In this document: piece after piece, positions 26,401-32,713 of the stretch
How positions within the stretch are numbered: the stretch's first letter is position 1
Layout of the letters: every line of letters begins with the position of its first letter
Assembly (NCBI RefSeq): GCF_040183065.1
Contig: NC_091119.1
Coordinates: forward strand, 198,198,543-198,262,542
Direction of reading: 5' to 3'
Length of the DNA stretch: 64,000 nt
Source of the DNA: Periplaneta americana
Lineage: Eukaryota > Arthropoda > Insecta > Blattodea > Blattidae
Notes under the pieces: generated by a model
Seen by the model: only the letters and a program-made list of their open reading frames with translations
The model's database searches: none
Told to the model about the DNA's origin: nothing
Translations under genes and position numbers: made by a program

Positions 26401-28097
26401 TTGTTCTTCTTATCTTCCTCTTTCTCTCCTTCACATTGTCTTCCCTTTGTTATTTTTGCATTATGGTACCCTTCTTTTCCTTGTCTTCACCTTGTTCTCA
26501 TTGTCCTCCCCTTATTCTTCTTGTCTTCTCCTTGTTTTTCTCTGCCCCTTGTTCTCCTTATATTCCCCTTGTTCTCTTTGTGTTCCCCTCTTTCTTCTTG
26601 TATTTTCCTTGTTCTCCCTTTATTCTTCATGCATTCTCCTTGTTCTCCTTATATTCCCGTTCTCATTGTATACCTCTTATTCTCCTTGCATTCTCCTTTT
26701 TCTCCTTGCATTCCCTCTTTTCTCCTTGTATTCCCTTTCTTCTCCTTGTATTCCCCTTGTATTGTTTCTGTTCTTTTTGTATTTCCCTTGTTCTCATTGT
26801 ATACCTCTTATTCTCCTTGCATTCTCCTTATTCTCCTTGCATTCCCTCTTTTCTCCTTGTATTCCCTTTCTTCTCCTTGTATTCCCCTTGTATTGTTCTT
26901 GTTCTTTTTCTATTTCCCTTGTTCTCTTTGTCTTCCCCTTGTTCTTGTATTTTCCTTTTTCTCCTTGCATTCCCTCTTTTCTCTTTGTATTCCCTTTCTT
27001 CTCCTTGTATTCCCCTTGTTCTCCTTGTATTCCCATTCTCATTGTATGCCTCTTCTTCTCCTTGCATTCTCCTTATTCTCCTTGTAATCCCCTTGTTCTT
27101 CTTGTATTGTCCTTGTTCTCCTTGTCTTCCCCTTGTTTTCTTTGTCTTCCTTCTTTATCCTTGTCTTCCCCTTGTTCTAAAGACTACAGAGGACTATAGT
27201 GGACTTTATGTTGTCAGCAAATAGCTGGATACATTAAGAAGATTGATTGATTCCCCTTGTTCTCCTAGTATCCTCTTTGTGTGATTGCACCCACATGTAG
27301 TTCTATTTGTTGTTGTTGTTGTTGTTGTTGTTAATTAACACCTGCATAGAATTGGAATATATCAGTCCCCTAACTGCCCTTTGTGCAACTCAAGCCAAGA
27401 AATGGATTCGGAACACCTCAAAATCTGTGCTTCAGTGGCTGGCCATGATAATATCTTTGAAAAATAATGGAGTGCAAGAGGTCAAATGATTTTATTGTCA
27501 AACGCCTGGCATTAGAAAACAACAACAACAGCAACAACAACAATGTAGTTCTATATAAAGCTATACATCTGTCGCTTTTTCTTCCCCTTCTTCATATTAC
27601 CTATAAAAAGCACATATAGTTTAAAGTGTGCTGTTAAATTCTATGACTGCCAAAGATTTAGCCAGAGTTTTGATTACTATTCCCCACATGTCATTATGTA
27701 ATGTTTGTACGAATTTTTTAATTTTTATGAATTGTACAAAACACAGAGTTCGTAAACATCAAGGCATTCGTTACTGTTGAAGATCATTGTTGTCCACACC
27801 TGTGGATTAACGGTCAGCGTGTCTGGCCGCGAAACCAGGTGGCCCGGGTTCGAATCCCGGTCGGGGCAAGTTACCTGGTTGAGGTTTTTTCCGGGATTTT
27901 CCCTCAACCCAATACGAGCAAATGCTGGGTAACTTTCGGTGTTGGACCCCGGACTCACTTCACCGGCATTATCACCTTCGTATCATTCAGACGCTAAATA
28001 ATCTGAGATGTTGATCCAGCATCGTAAAATAACCCAATAAAAAAAAATTTAAAAAAATCATTGTTTGTCAACATATATCGTGTTGAAAGTAATAATG

Positions 28098-28145
<48 letters not shown>

Positions 28146-29187
28146 GCTTTATTTAACCTGGCAGAATTAAGGCCGTAAGGCCTTCTCTTACACTCAATCA
28201 GGAATAAAACTAGCTTACATAGTTGAATATAAAACTGGATCGGAATTAAGTAATTACATACTGATACAATTTAGGTACATAATGAGATCAAAAAAGGCAG
28301 TTACATAAAAATTTACCTCATAATAGTACATTATGCAACGAGCCTATAATGGTAGTAATTAAGACGCGAGTATGTTTGTTTATGAAACGAGCGCAAGCGA
28401 GTTTCATAATTTTCATACGAGCGTCTTAATTACCATTATAGGCAAGTTTCATACGACTTTTTATGCTCGACCATATTTCTAACTTGAAATTATTCAGAAG
28501 TATTCACGTTATGGTTATGTAAGTGAGGAGCAGAACTGACCTGAATTGTGAGATGTGCGCAGACGCGAAAGTATTGATTTTTCCCGAAACACGAATGTCA
28601 TTGATTTTGATATAATCTAGAGAATAATATGAACATTAGGCTTGATATAACCTGGAAATTGATTTAGAATTGAAAAACGAGATGACAAATTGAATTTATT
28701 TGAATATTATTTACAATTAACGCTAATTATTATAGTAACAGAACATAACCTTCTGCGACAGTATTGGATTTCCAGCCTCCGTGACTTTTCGCTAATTGTC
28801 TTTCGATTGCATATCCGAGAATAATCTATACTTGCGGTTTTATAATGGTACAATCAGTACAATGGAGATTTCTCATTGGCTGAACAACTGAATTATAATG
28901 AATAGGTGTACTTCAATGAGGTGCATTAAAGGGCTACTACCAGGTGTACATTTCGGCATGGTCGAGCATAAAATAAAAATAAACATAGTGAAATACATAT
29001 TAATGTTGTTAGAATCAAATACGAATCACATAAAAACAGAAGCCTATAATTCAATAAAAAAATGTGCACAGTACATTTGTTGACTGTTGTTTGTCTAGGG
29101 GAAGGTCTCTCTACACTTCATCGGTCTCGTAGCCGAGGGGATGGACTCAGTTCTGTTGGAACAAGGTCATTGCCGAGGAGTAAATAA
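8360..29187 (+). CDS. Khc-73: Kinesin-3 motor Khc-73 (KIF13 family), C-terminal seven exons
   Basis: Exons join 8360-8607, 11931-12052, 15707-16502, 18333-18531, 22151-22348, 25802-25972 and 29099-29187. All have AG acceptors and GT donors and their phases agree, giving about 606 residues and a TAA at 29185-29187. The motor, FHA and stalk parts lie upstream of the window. The tail contains the conserved [12 protein letters not shown] and [13 protein letters not shown] blocks of KIF13 proteins, then a CAP-Gly domain with its GKNDG signature formed across an exon junction, then an Arg/Ser-rich end. KIF13/Khc-73 proteins are plus-end-directed microtubule motors that carry endosomal and membrane cargo. 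In flies Khc-73 also links Discs large to spindle orientation. The CAP-Gly domain is expected to bind the EEY/F-type tails of tubulin or tip proteins. Introns are 2.9-3.9 kb and full of transposons. No intronic insertion interrupts coding. The ortholog call is strong. Confidence 0.95.
8675..9476 (+). mobile_element. 5'-truncated LINE (CR1/Jockey-like) 3' end
   Basis: The frame 8698-9195 encodes an RT C-terminal region with [34 protein letters not shown] and AKSRESC, typical of arthropod CR1/Jockey-group ORF2 ends. A 3' untranslated part follows and ends in a (CAATA)n tail at about 9456-9485. Only the region downstream of the catalytic core remains. It sits in the intron after Khc-73 exon A. 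Confidence 0.85.
9600..10360. repeat. Tandem ~230-bp repeat built of ~30-bp subunits
   Basis: Two near-identical blocks of about 230 bp begin with GCTTTGAAAGTACTTTTCAAAG at about 9889 and 10119. Each consists of diverged short units carrying CAGTTT and CATGGAAGCATTTT. A more diverged array precedes them from about 9600. It is an intronic minisatellite with higher-order structure and no coding. Confidence 0.85.
10410..10960 (+). pseudogene. LINE RT C-terminal fragment interrupted by a SINE
   Basis: [20 protein letters not shown] through [11 protein letters not shown] at about 10418-10583 continues after the SINE as [20 protein letters not shown] from about 10847. Removing the SINE and one TSD copy restores the reading frame across the site. 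The [10 protein letters not shown] and GRPKK-W patterns belong to the end of LINE ORF2 proteins of the same group as 18750-19890. No catalytic motifs remain. Confidence 0.85.
10584..10835 (+). mobile_element. SINE family B, full-length
   Basis: The copy is flanked by a perfect 11-bp duplication AAGATTCCCCA (10573-10583 and 10836-10846). The head GTCCACACCTGTGG is followed by a B-box-like GGTTCGATTCC at about 10640. The body has TTTTTTCCGGGGTTTTCCC and the end is an A-rich tail. Other copies are at 27792-28056 and 50280-50514, with a fragment at 17552-17655. Confidence 0.93.
11063..11718 (-). mobile_element. 5'-truncated LINE with RT C-terminal frame
   Basis: On the minus strand an uninterrupted frame (11718 to the stop at 11080, about 212 codons, no ATG) encodes [40 protein letters not shown] and [13 protein letters not shown]. 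This is the thumb and C-terminus of a LINE ORF2. Near-identical 10-bp duplications ATAACCAAAT (11053-11062) and ATAAACAAAT (11719-11728) flank it. The 3' tail GGGCTGTAGCGCTACGGAT plus ATG repeats matches SINE family D. The truncation removes the catalytic YADD box. Confidence 0.88.
11931..12052 (+). CDS. Khc-73: Khc-73 tail exon B
   Basis: The acceptor is TGATTGACAG and the donor GTAAGA. The exon starts in phase 0 and ends with two bases of a split Ser codon. It encodes [20 protein letters not shown] and MGTPSTTS, matching the conserved block of KIF13 tails (LPRS.T.DSL.dL.A.KM.TPS). Confidence 0.93.
12330..13000 (+). mobile_element. Penelope-like element fragment with GIY-YIG domain, copy A
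   Basis: The frame from about 12542 reads [20 protein letters not shown] and then [23 protein letters not shown] and YIG with the following Arg and His match the GIY-YIG endonuclease of PLEs. A frameshift in a CA run near 12735 ends it: the following codons continue in another frame as [13 protein letters not shown]. The upstream RT region is absent. The 3' end carries a hammerhead-like motif (12941-12983). A homologous copy lies at 44892-45832. Confidence 0.88.
12941..12983 (+). ncRNA. Hammerhead-ribozyme-like motif of PLE copy A
   Basis: The core CTGATGA is at 12945-12951 and GAAA at 12968-12971. Stem I is GGCT (12941-12944) with AGCC (12980-12983). Stem II is AGTGC with GCACT around an ATGAA loop. 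Stem III is the palindrome CAGCTG, which can pair only minimally in cis. The cleavage dinucleotide is TA (12978-12979). An unpaired T (12952) separates the core from stem II, which is unusual. Hammerheads are known at PLE ends. Activity is inference. Confidence 0.65.
13196..13290. repeat. ATT-run plus short interspersed repeat (third copy of a family)
   Basis: The run TAATAATAATTTATTTATTTAATCTGCCAG and the following AGGCC...GCCTTCTCTT resemble 17391-17498 and 28091-28200, where an (AAT)n run precedes GGCTTTATTTAACCTGGCAG. This is probably the tail and 3' part of a SINE on the minus strand. This copy is diverged. Confidence 0.6.
13420..14195. repeat. Long polypyrimidine tract in a Khc-73 intron
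   Basis: About 0.7 kb is almost entirely C and T on the plus strand (CTTCTTC, TTTTCCTC blocks), interrupted at 13978-14117 by a SINE fragment. All plus frames stay open because stop codons need purines, so the long Phe/Ser/Leu-rich frames are artefacts. Such tracts can form triplex DNA. That is a general property, not shown here. Confidence 0.9.
13978..14117 (+). mobile_element. SINE family D, 3' fragment
   Basis: GGGGGAATCATCGTGCTGACCACA through GTGGACGTGAGGCCAGCAG to TGCCACGGATTCTA matches the 3' half of the family D copies at 7522-7864 and 31790-32086. The tRNA-like head is missing (5' truncation). Confidence 0.85.
14240..15640. repeat. 45-bp minisatellite, ~30 units, with 180-bp higher-order repeat
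   Basis: Each unit contains CACAACCATCTTTCAGCAAT then TTGATAC and TTTTACAA. The flanks (14240-14630 and 15375-15640) hold older, diverged units with CATTTTTCAGC. Because 45 is a multiple of 3, both strands keep frames open for 158-355 codons with a 15-residue period (NHLSAI... on plus, CEV/AERW on minus). These are artefacts of periodicity. From about 14870 to 15345, four unit variants recur in fixed order every 180 bp. The array ends about 65 bp before Khc-73 exon C. Confidence 0.95.
15707..16502 (+). CDS. Khc-73: Khc-73 tail exon C (longest)
   Basis: The acceptor is CTGTCACTCCAG and the donor GTATGA. The first base completes a Ser codon and the exon ends in phase 0. It opens with [17 protein letters not shown] and then [12 protein letters not shown], the most conserved block of KIF13 tails. 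A 230-residue acidic, Ser/Thr/Gln/Asn-rich region follows ([25 protein letters not shown]) and ends LPPGK. No folded domain is evident; it is probably disordered and a phosphorylation target. That last point is inference from composition. Confidence 0.95.
16503..17037. other. Khc-73 intron, nothing recognised
   Basis: AT-rich intronic sequence between exon C and a SINE. No repeat or exon was supported. Confidence 0.5.
17038..17328 (+). mobile_element. SINE family E, tRNA-derived
   Basis: The head CATGGTCTAGTGGTCAGAG (A-box-like, about 17048) and GGTTCGATTCCCGG (B box, about 17094) resemble a tRNA gene. The sequence continues into a non-tRNA body (CCTCTCCTGGCACCACA, CATCATCGGGGTAATG), so it is a SINE, not a functional tRNA. 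No clear TSD was found because the 3' side runs into a TA microsatellite. This is the only copy of the family in the window. Confidence 0.75.
17329..17498. repeat. (TA)n, (CA)n and (AAT)n run with short interspersed repeat
   Basis: TA repeats (about 17329-17366), a short CA run, then AAT repeats (17391-17442). A GGCTTTATTTAACCTGGCAG segment follows and continues to AAGGCCTTCTCTTACACTC, homologous to 28143-28200. Confidence 0.9.
17552..17655 (-). mobile_element. SINE family B, 5'-truncated, minus strand
   Basis: TTATTTTACGACGCTTTATC through TTTAGCGTCTGAGTGAGATG to GAGTTCGGGGT is the reverse complement of the last ~100 bases of family B. Confidence 0.85.
18061..18226. mobile_element. 166-bp MITE with 22-24-bp inverted repeats
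   Basis: CTGACAGGAGAAGTAAACAT at 18061 is mirrored by ATGTTTACTTCTCCTGTCAG ending at 18226. There is no coding. The target duplication is unclear. It lies about 100 bp before Khc-73 exon D. Confidence 0.8.
18333..18531 (+). CDS. Khc-73: Khc-73 tail exon D
   Basis: The acceptor is CAACATACAG and the donor GTGAGA. The exon starts in phase 0 and ends with one base of an Asp codon. It begins [12 protein letters not shown], a basic cluster common before the CAP-Gly region of KIF13 proteins, and continues [15 protein letters not shown] and [12 protein letters not shown]. Confidence 0.92.
18750..19890 (-). mobile_element. 5'-truncated LINE with intact RT core motifs (one stop)
   Basis: The copy is flanked by a perfect 12-bp duplication AATGTAAAATAT (18738-18749 and 19891-19902). 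On the minus strand, [11 protein letters not shown] is followed by an in-frame TGA (near 19854). A 340-codon frame (19833-18811) then holds RT motif [12 protein letters not shown], motif [18 protein letters not shown], motif [11 protein letters not shown] and the C-terminal [15 protein letters not shown]. The tail is an ATG/ATC repeat. It is nonfunctional through truncation and the stop. The same family is at 20653-21907, with a related end at 10410-10960. Confidence 0.92.
19921..20175 (+). mobile_element. 3' end of an RNase H-bearing LINE, with (GATT)n tail
   Basis: AGTAAATTAAAATCATCAGTACC onward is nearly identical to 51408-51612. It encodes a decayed stretch resembling [12 protein letters not shown] and PSFLVKNN, then GTGGACT...TTATGTTGTCAGCAAACAGC and a GATTGATT tail. 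It is a 5'-truncated fragment lying beside the LINE at 18750-19890. Confidence 0.85.
20176..20640. other. Khc-73 intron, nothing recognised
   Basis: AT-rich sequence between two LINE fragments. No exon or repeat was supported. Confidence 0.5.
20653..21907 (-). mobile_element. LINE fragment with decayed RT (FADD box)
   Basis: The copy is flanked by a perfect 12-bp duplication AATTTCATATTT (20641-20652 and 21908-21919). On the minus strand, [20 protein letters not shown] and [19 protein letters not shown] lead to motif [11 protein letters not shown] and motif [19 protein letters not shown] frameshift follows near 21429, then motif C as FADDQVLVA (about 21360) and the C-terminal [16 protein letters not shown]. 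Motif B has QQCC where QGCP-type Gly is usual, so the enzyme would be impaired even without the frameshift. Confidence 0.9.
22151..22348 (+). CDS. Khc-73: Khc-73 exon E, first half of CAP-Gly domain
   Basis: The acceptor is TTGAATGAAACAG and the donor GTTGCT. The exon begins with two bases completing Asp and ends with one base of Gly. It encodes [38 protein letters not shown] and VELDAPTG, the N-terminal strands of a CAP-Gly domain including its glycine-rich turn. Reading through the donor reaches a stop within about 20 codons, so splicing to 25802 is required for the GKNDG motif. Confidence 0.95.
22349..24602. other. Khc-73 intron with repeat fragments
   Basis: Recognisable pieces are a TTCAACCGTTTTCCCGTAAT segment near 23248-23270 of LINE/SINE 3'-end style, and a pogo/Tigger-like end ACAGTAAAACCCCTTTAAT at about 23296 with no partner. 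SINE-like text lies at 23700-23930 (CCGAGGATTCGCC, GGGGAAAACCTCGG twice). A LINE 3' tail of the 18750 family is on the minus strand at 23988-24070 (ATC repeats then ATTAGGCCTCTGTAGACCTG). The rest is unrecognised. Confidence 0.5.
24603..25531. mobile_element. Old non-autonomous hAT element with nested SINE
   Basis: TAGGGCTAGGATTTTGATGA at 24603 is mirrored by TCATCAAAATCCTAGCCCTA ending at 25531. Flanking 8-mers ACGATTAG and ATGATTTT agree at 5 of 8 positions, so the TSD is decayed. Subterminal AAAATGCCCTAAAAA repeats occur at both ends. The terminal plan TAGG...TTGATGACCTA is shared with the hAT at 52099-53434. SINE C at 25003-25260 is nested inside. Confidence 0.8.
25003..25260 (+). mobile_element. 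SINE family C, tRNA-derived
   Basis: The copy is flanked by TAATGGGTATTA (24991-25002) and TTATGGGTATTA (25261-25272). The head GTGTAGCTTGGACGGTTAAGG is A-box-like and GGTTCGATTCCCG (about 25069) is the B box. The 3' part GACGCTAAATAACCTTGTAG with GTTGATACAGCG is shared with family B. Confidence 0.88.
25802..25972 (+). CDS. Khc-73: Khc-73 exon F, second half of CAP-Gly domain
   Basis: The acceptor is ATTTTCTTAG and the donor GTGAGT. The split Gly codon joins exon E to [19 protein letters not shown], then [10 protein letters not shown] and RRGRAMR. GKNDG is the CAP-Gly signature that contacts the acidic-aromatic tails of tubulin and EB proteins. It ends KRSSSRG across the next junction. An upstream AG at 25764 would shift the frame and break the motif. 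Confidence 0.96.
26105..27290. repeat. 1.2-kb pyrimidine-rich ~20-bp minisatellite
   Basis: Units of about 20 bp of the form TTCTCCTTGTATTCCCCTTG repeat with many variants. A higher-order block of about 125 bp, opening CTCATTGTATACCTCTTATT at about 26668, recurs near 26793 and, diverged, near 27036. Since 20 is not a multiple of 3, each frame cycles through the same Ser/Leu/Pro-rich peptide. The 250-310-codon frames are therefore artefacts. A LINE 3' end is inserted at 27178-27252. Confidence 0.93.
27178..27252 (+). mobile_element. Extreme 3' end of the RNase H LINE family, inside the minisatellite
   Basis: AGACTACAGAGGACTATAGT through TTTATGTTGTCAGCAAATAG and a GATTGATTGATT end matches 51548-51612 and 20078-20170. 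The pyrimidine repeat resumes at once on the far side. Confidence 0.8.
27307..27542 (+). mobile_element. 5'-truncated 3' end of an RNase H-type LINE, with flanking (TTG)n and (AAC)n
   Basis: The copy is flanked by a perfect duplication ATGTAGTTCTAT (27295-27306 and 27543-27554). The body resembles the last coding part of the element at 56946-58097 (its [13 protein letters not shown] region) in decayed form. The 3' tail is AAC repeats, and the 5' side carries seven TTG repeats, the complement of the tail. Confidence 0.85.
27792..28056 (+). mobile_element. SINE family B, full-length
   Basis: The copy is flanked by ATCATTGTT (27783-27791 and 28057-28065). GTCCACACCTGTGG starts the copy and GGTTCGAATCCCGG (about 27847) is the B box. 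It ends in an A/T-rich tail. It is the most complete family B copy here. Confidence 0.92.
28091..28200. repeat. (AAT)n microsatellite plus short interspersed repeat
   Basis: About 17 AAT units (28091-28143) precede GGCTTTATTTAACCTGGCAG and GGCCTTCTCTTACACTC, homologous to 17443-17498. Confidence 0.9.
28331..28971. mobile_element. Palindrome-bearing element, copy 2 (inverted relative to 5968-6607)
   Basis: Same element as 5968-6607, reverse orientation, with the palindrome at its left (about 28339-28443, GCCTATAATGGTAG...) and TTTCGGCATGGTCGAGCATAA at its right. The two copies are close to identical across about 640 bp, which suggests recent activity. It ends 127 bp before the last Khc-73 exon. 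Confidence 0.85.
29099..29187 (+). CDS. Khc-73: Khc-73 terminal coding exon G
   Basis: The acceptor is TTTGTCTAG. Two bases complete Gly, then [19 protein letters not shown] and GTRSLPRSK, stop TAA at 29185-29187. The Arg/Ser-rich end directly continues KRSSSRG of exon F and resembles the short post-CAP-Gly tails of KIF13B-type kinesins. A frame-compatible junction and a natural stop make this the last coding exon. Confidence 0.9.
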
Positions 29188-31776
29188 AAGTAATTGTGAT
29201 GGAAGTTGTTGTTAACTAGTTAACGAGCGGGCCTCGCTCTGGCCTGAGTGAGCTGCCTACAACCATCAACCAGCCAGCTAGCCCTCAACCCATCATGTGC
29301 ACAGGTTAGGTTAGGTTAGGTTAGGTTGAGTATCGTCATGTAGACGAGGGCTTCATAAAGAGAACACAAGTAAGTAATTTGAGGTAATGTACTGTACTTT
29401 TTATCTTGTGTTTGTATACCTATTCATTTTCAAAGGGATGTACATTTTATAAATTGCAAGCAGGTTTAGATGTAGGCGTTGCTACGTTAACGTTCTCACG
29501 ATGTTTATTTATTTTTAACTCCTTTTATGTACATTTTGAATTTCCTTCTAATGCCTCAAACTGCTTATTTGTGCATGTAGGTTAATTGAAAATGTAATAT
29601 ATATTTCTATTTTATTCGTGTTTTTCTTCTCTTTAATGGAATCAATTTCCATTAATCGCATCTTCAAATAAATATAAATGGCAGCATTTTCTATTGAAAG
29701 TTATTTCATAGATTTGGCAGCCATGTTCTCTCTGACGAGAGGAAGCGAATACACTCAAAATGGTTGTCATGGTAATTTTTCCCTCCATAAAATGAAATTG
29801 TGCAGCTAAGAAAAATATTATTGTTGGTTTACATTTTGCCCATTGGCATTTTATACTACGTTGCTTTTATACATACGAGGAAAGGTAATGGTGTACTGTA
29901 ATACTTTCACATGGTGAAAATTATGAGCCACAGATATCTGATCATTATATTCTGAAGAATGTTCCATTATTTTTCCCACACAAATTGTGAACATTCCATT
30001 ATCTTTATCATATGCCCCCTGTTCTACCTAATGGTAAAAGTTGGGATGACAGAATGTCTTGTGTGTGAACAATTTTTGCTGTAATAATAAGTGAAACCAG
30101 CAACTTCAATAACCTTAACAATAATCATTGTTTGTAATAATGTGTTTTGTTATCTTTTTTGCATTGTAGAATAATATACTTAAAGCTTTATCATATCGAC
30201 CAGCAATATCGGACGAGCTCAAGAAATTAATTCTATTGTTGTTTTAAGTGGAAGGTTATTGAACATAATATTTTAATTCGTGGAAAGCTATTATTTGATT
30301 TCTACATATGTGATAACAGTGCTAATCAATGAAGCTATATACTTGTTGTGTTAATTTTATTCCTGTGTTTTATTTGCTCATAAAGCACTAAATCGTGCCA
30401 AAAGCATAATGTCAGTGTGATAAATGGAAAATGACAATTAATGTACAACGTTATCAAACTTAAGTGAATGTTAGAGGCAGAAAGTGTGACCATTTCAAGT
30501 TGAATGATAGTCGTGTCTGAAGCTCAAAGTCTTGCAATATGCGACACTTTACTAAATGGCAGGTAGAATGGTTTGTAGTTCGTTCAAGAACAGAGTAATA
30601 AAAGAGGTTTTTGAGTGAAGATGGTCTAGAAATGTGTCTTAACGACAGTGTGTTGGTTAGTACATATATTATACGAATTTTGCCCAACAGTCATGTGACA
30701 TTAGCAATTTGTGTCTTGTGAAATTCGTGTTATGAAATTGTGGAAAGATGGTACATATGCAACAACCAGAATAAAGAATAATGCAAGTGGAAATTAAATT
30801 GCAGAAATTTTCTGAAATGGGGACAAATTATAGTCCAGATCACCTTATTTAATACTCTAAGGATGAAACCTAACCATTTTGCCCTTATTACTACATATTC
30901 TAATGGATTATAGCTCTCAGGTTGAATTTTCTTTTACCAACTTTGTTACGAATTTCGGGTCAAATATTACAACTGGCAGTTATTTTCTGTTATGTTGGCA
31001 GCAATAATTTCGGTTTGCAATAAAGGAAACTGATGAAAAAGCAAGTACCTAAGCTTGTGAATTAATATTAATTAGTAATATTGGCATTGATATTAATTTC
31101 AATACATAATTCAGTTGTGTTGCGTTGTGATTTCAATTCAACTCAATATTTAAGTAAGTGTAATTAAATAAGAAATAGCTTATAAACCTACGTGGGTAAT
31201 CCTAAATCTCTTATTAAATCATTGAGTTTAGACTGGTAAACTCTTTAGGACTTTCACTTTCTACATCACACAGCCTTTTAGATTATGTTTCTGATGCTAA
31301 TCATCATTTTACATTAGAGCACTGGTTTATGGATGCAGCAAAATCACCAGTATACTATAAAACATAAAATATAGTTTTGTGTAAAAATGATGCGTGATGT
31401 GCCATTTTTATATCGTTTCTGGCTTCAGCACACAAAAATACATAAAGAAGAGCCAAAATTTTTTAAAAGTTTTTTTTTTTTTTTTTTTTTTCATAGCAGG
31501 CCTGTGCAATTAAATAGCAAGAAGGAAGTCGATCAATTTATGGGTCCCTCTGTGACAGAAAAAAGAATGTTTGAAAATAATTATTTCATAAATTTATAAA
31601 ATTATGTGTTCTTCATCAGATGAATTTGAAGAGTCTAGTAGAATGTCCTGTGGAAGAGTGCTTTTGATTCTTGTGGGTTGAGTGTATCTTTTCCGCAGAG
31701 AAAAGAAAGCTGCCCCTTGAGACATTGTTGAGGTGTGAGAGGAATAAATAAAAATTTAAAAAAAAATTATCTGAGT
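29188..31776 (+). other. Probable Khc-73 3' UTR and downstream DNA
   Basis: No transposon was recognised over 2.6 kb except short simple sequence, which fits a 3' UTR for at least part of it. AATAAA hexamers occur overlapping the stop (29184-29189), near 30773 and near 31743. Which one is used cannot be told. A T18 run is at about 31470-31490. Confidence 0.5.
29306..29325. repeat. Interstitial (TTAGG)4 telomere-type repeat
   Basis: Four perfect tandem TTAGG units lie 120 bp after the Khc-73 stop. TTAGG is the ancestral arthropod telomere repeat. A run this short is not a telomere. Confidence 0.9.
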
Positions 31777-31789
31777 TATGTGCAGTAAT

Positions 31790-32086
31790 GTCCCATGTGG
31801 TCTAAGGCATCCTGCCTAGAACTCGCTTTATAGAATGCACACTGGTTCGAGTCCTCGTGGGGGAGGAAATTTCTGCCAGCGTATGGGACCAGTGCCCACT
31901 CATAATCGTGAACTATGCTAGGTAGCAAAATCTGGTAAAGAATGCTAGCTATAACGGCTAGGGGGATCATCATACTAACCATATGATACCTCTGTTCTGG
32001 TTGGATGATCGTTCACCTCTGCTGAAGCATGTGGATGTGAGGCCAGCCCTTCCTTTTAATGGACTGTCGCATTGCGGATTTATTTT
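31790..32086 (+). mobile_element. SINE family D, plus strand
   Basis: The copy is flanked by TATGTGCAGTAAT (31777-31789) and TATGTGCAATAAT (32087-32099). The head CATGTGGTCTAAGGCATCC and B box GGTTCGAGTCC (about 31844) are present. It ends TGTCGCATTGCGGAT, a decayed version of the family tail. Confidence 0.9.
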
Positions 32087-32099
32087 TATGTGCAATAAT

Positions 32100-32713
32100 A
32101 GAAAAGCTATACACCTAATTATTACTACTATTAAGTAGATATTGGATTTTTTTTAAAGCTAATGACTATTTATTAGTGGACAAAAGTCGTTAATTAATAA
32201 TAATTACTATAACCTATGAAGAGGAATTAAGGGCTTGAAGATATTTTCCAATTTTTTGTGGTTATTTTTAATTTCCGTATTTACTCTCGTAATTTCTCCC
32301 CCTCTTTTTTTTTTTAATTCGGACGAGAAAAATCGAAGAGGGGGAAATTGTGGAAGGATACAAAGCATCGAAAATAATGTATTCTAGTCATAAATAACAT
32401 GAAATCAGTGTTTAATACTAAAAAACTACAAATATATGACCTGTATACGATTTCAGTAATTATGAACAATTTTGTGGCTTTTCTTTGTACTGCTGTGTGG
32501 CAGTTCAAATGCTGACAGCGTGACTTTAACTAGTCCCACATTACGATATTAAACATCTCATAAATTATTCGTGTCAGAATTAATTTGTTAATTATGTAAA
32601 GAAAATAAACTTAGGCTCTGCAAGTATCTTAACTCTACTTCTTTCAACAGGCAACACATTCAGTTCATCTTCTGTGTTGTTAGAGAAATCAGAAACATTT
32701 TTCGTTATAGAAG
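32100..32713. other. Intergenic DNA, nothing recognised
   Basis: AT-rich sequence between a SINE and a hAT element. No feature was supported. Confidence 0.5.

Noticed and set aside
26155-27224. Ser/Leu/Pro-rich open frames of 250-310 codons in all plus frames
   Set aside because: Sense-strand pyrimidine repeats cannot form stop codons easily. All frames encode the same shifted peptide.
29100-29240. GC-rich stretch as another SINE head
   Set aside because: Phase and sequence continuity with the SSSRG end of exon F and an AG acceptor make it the last coding exon of Khc-73.
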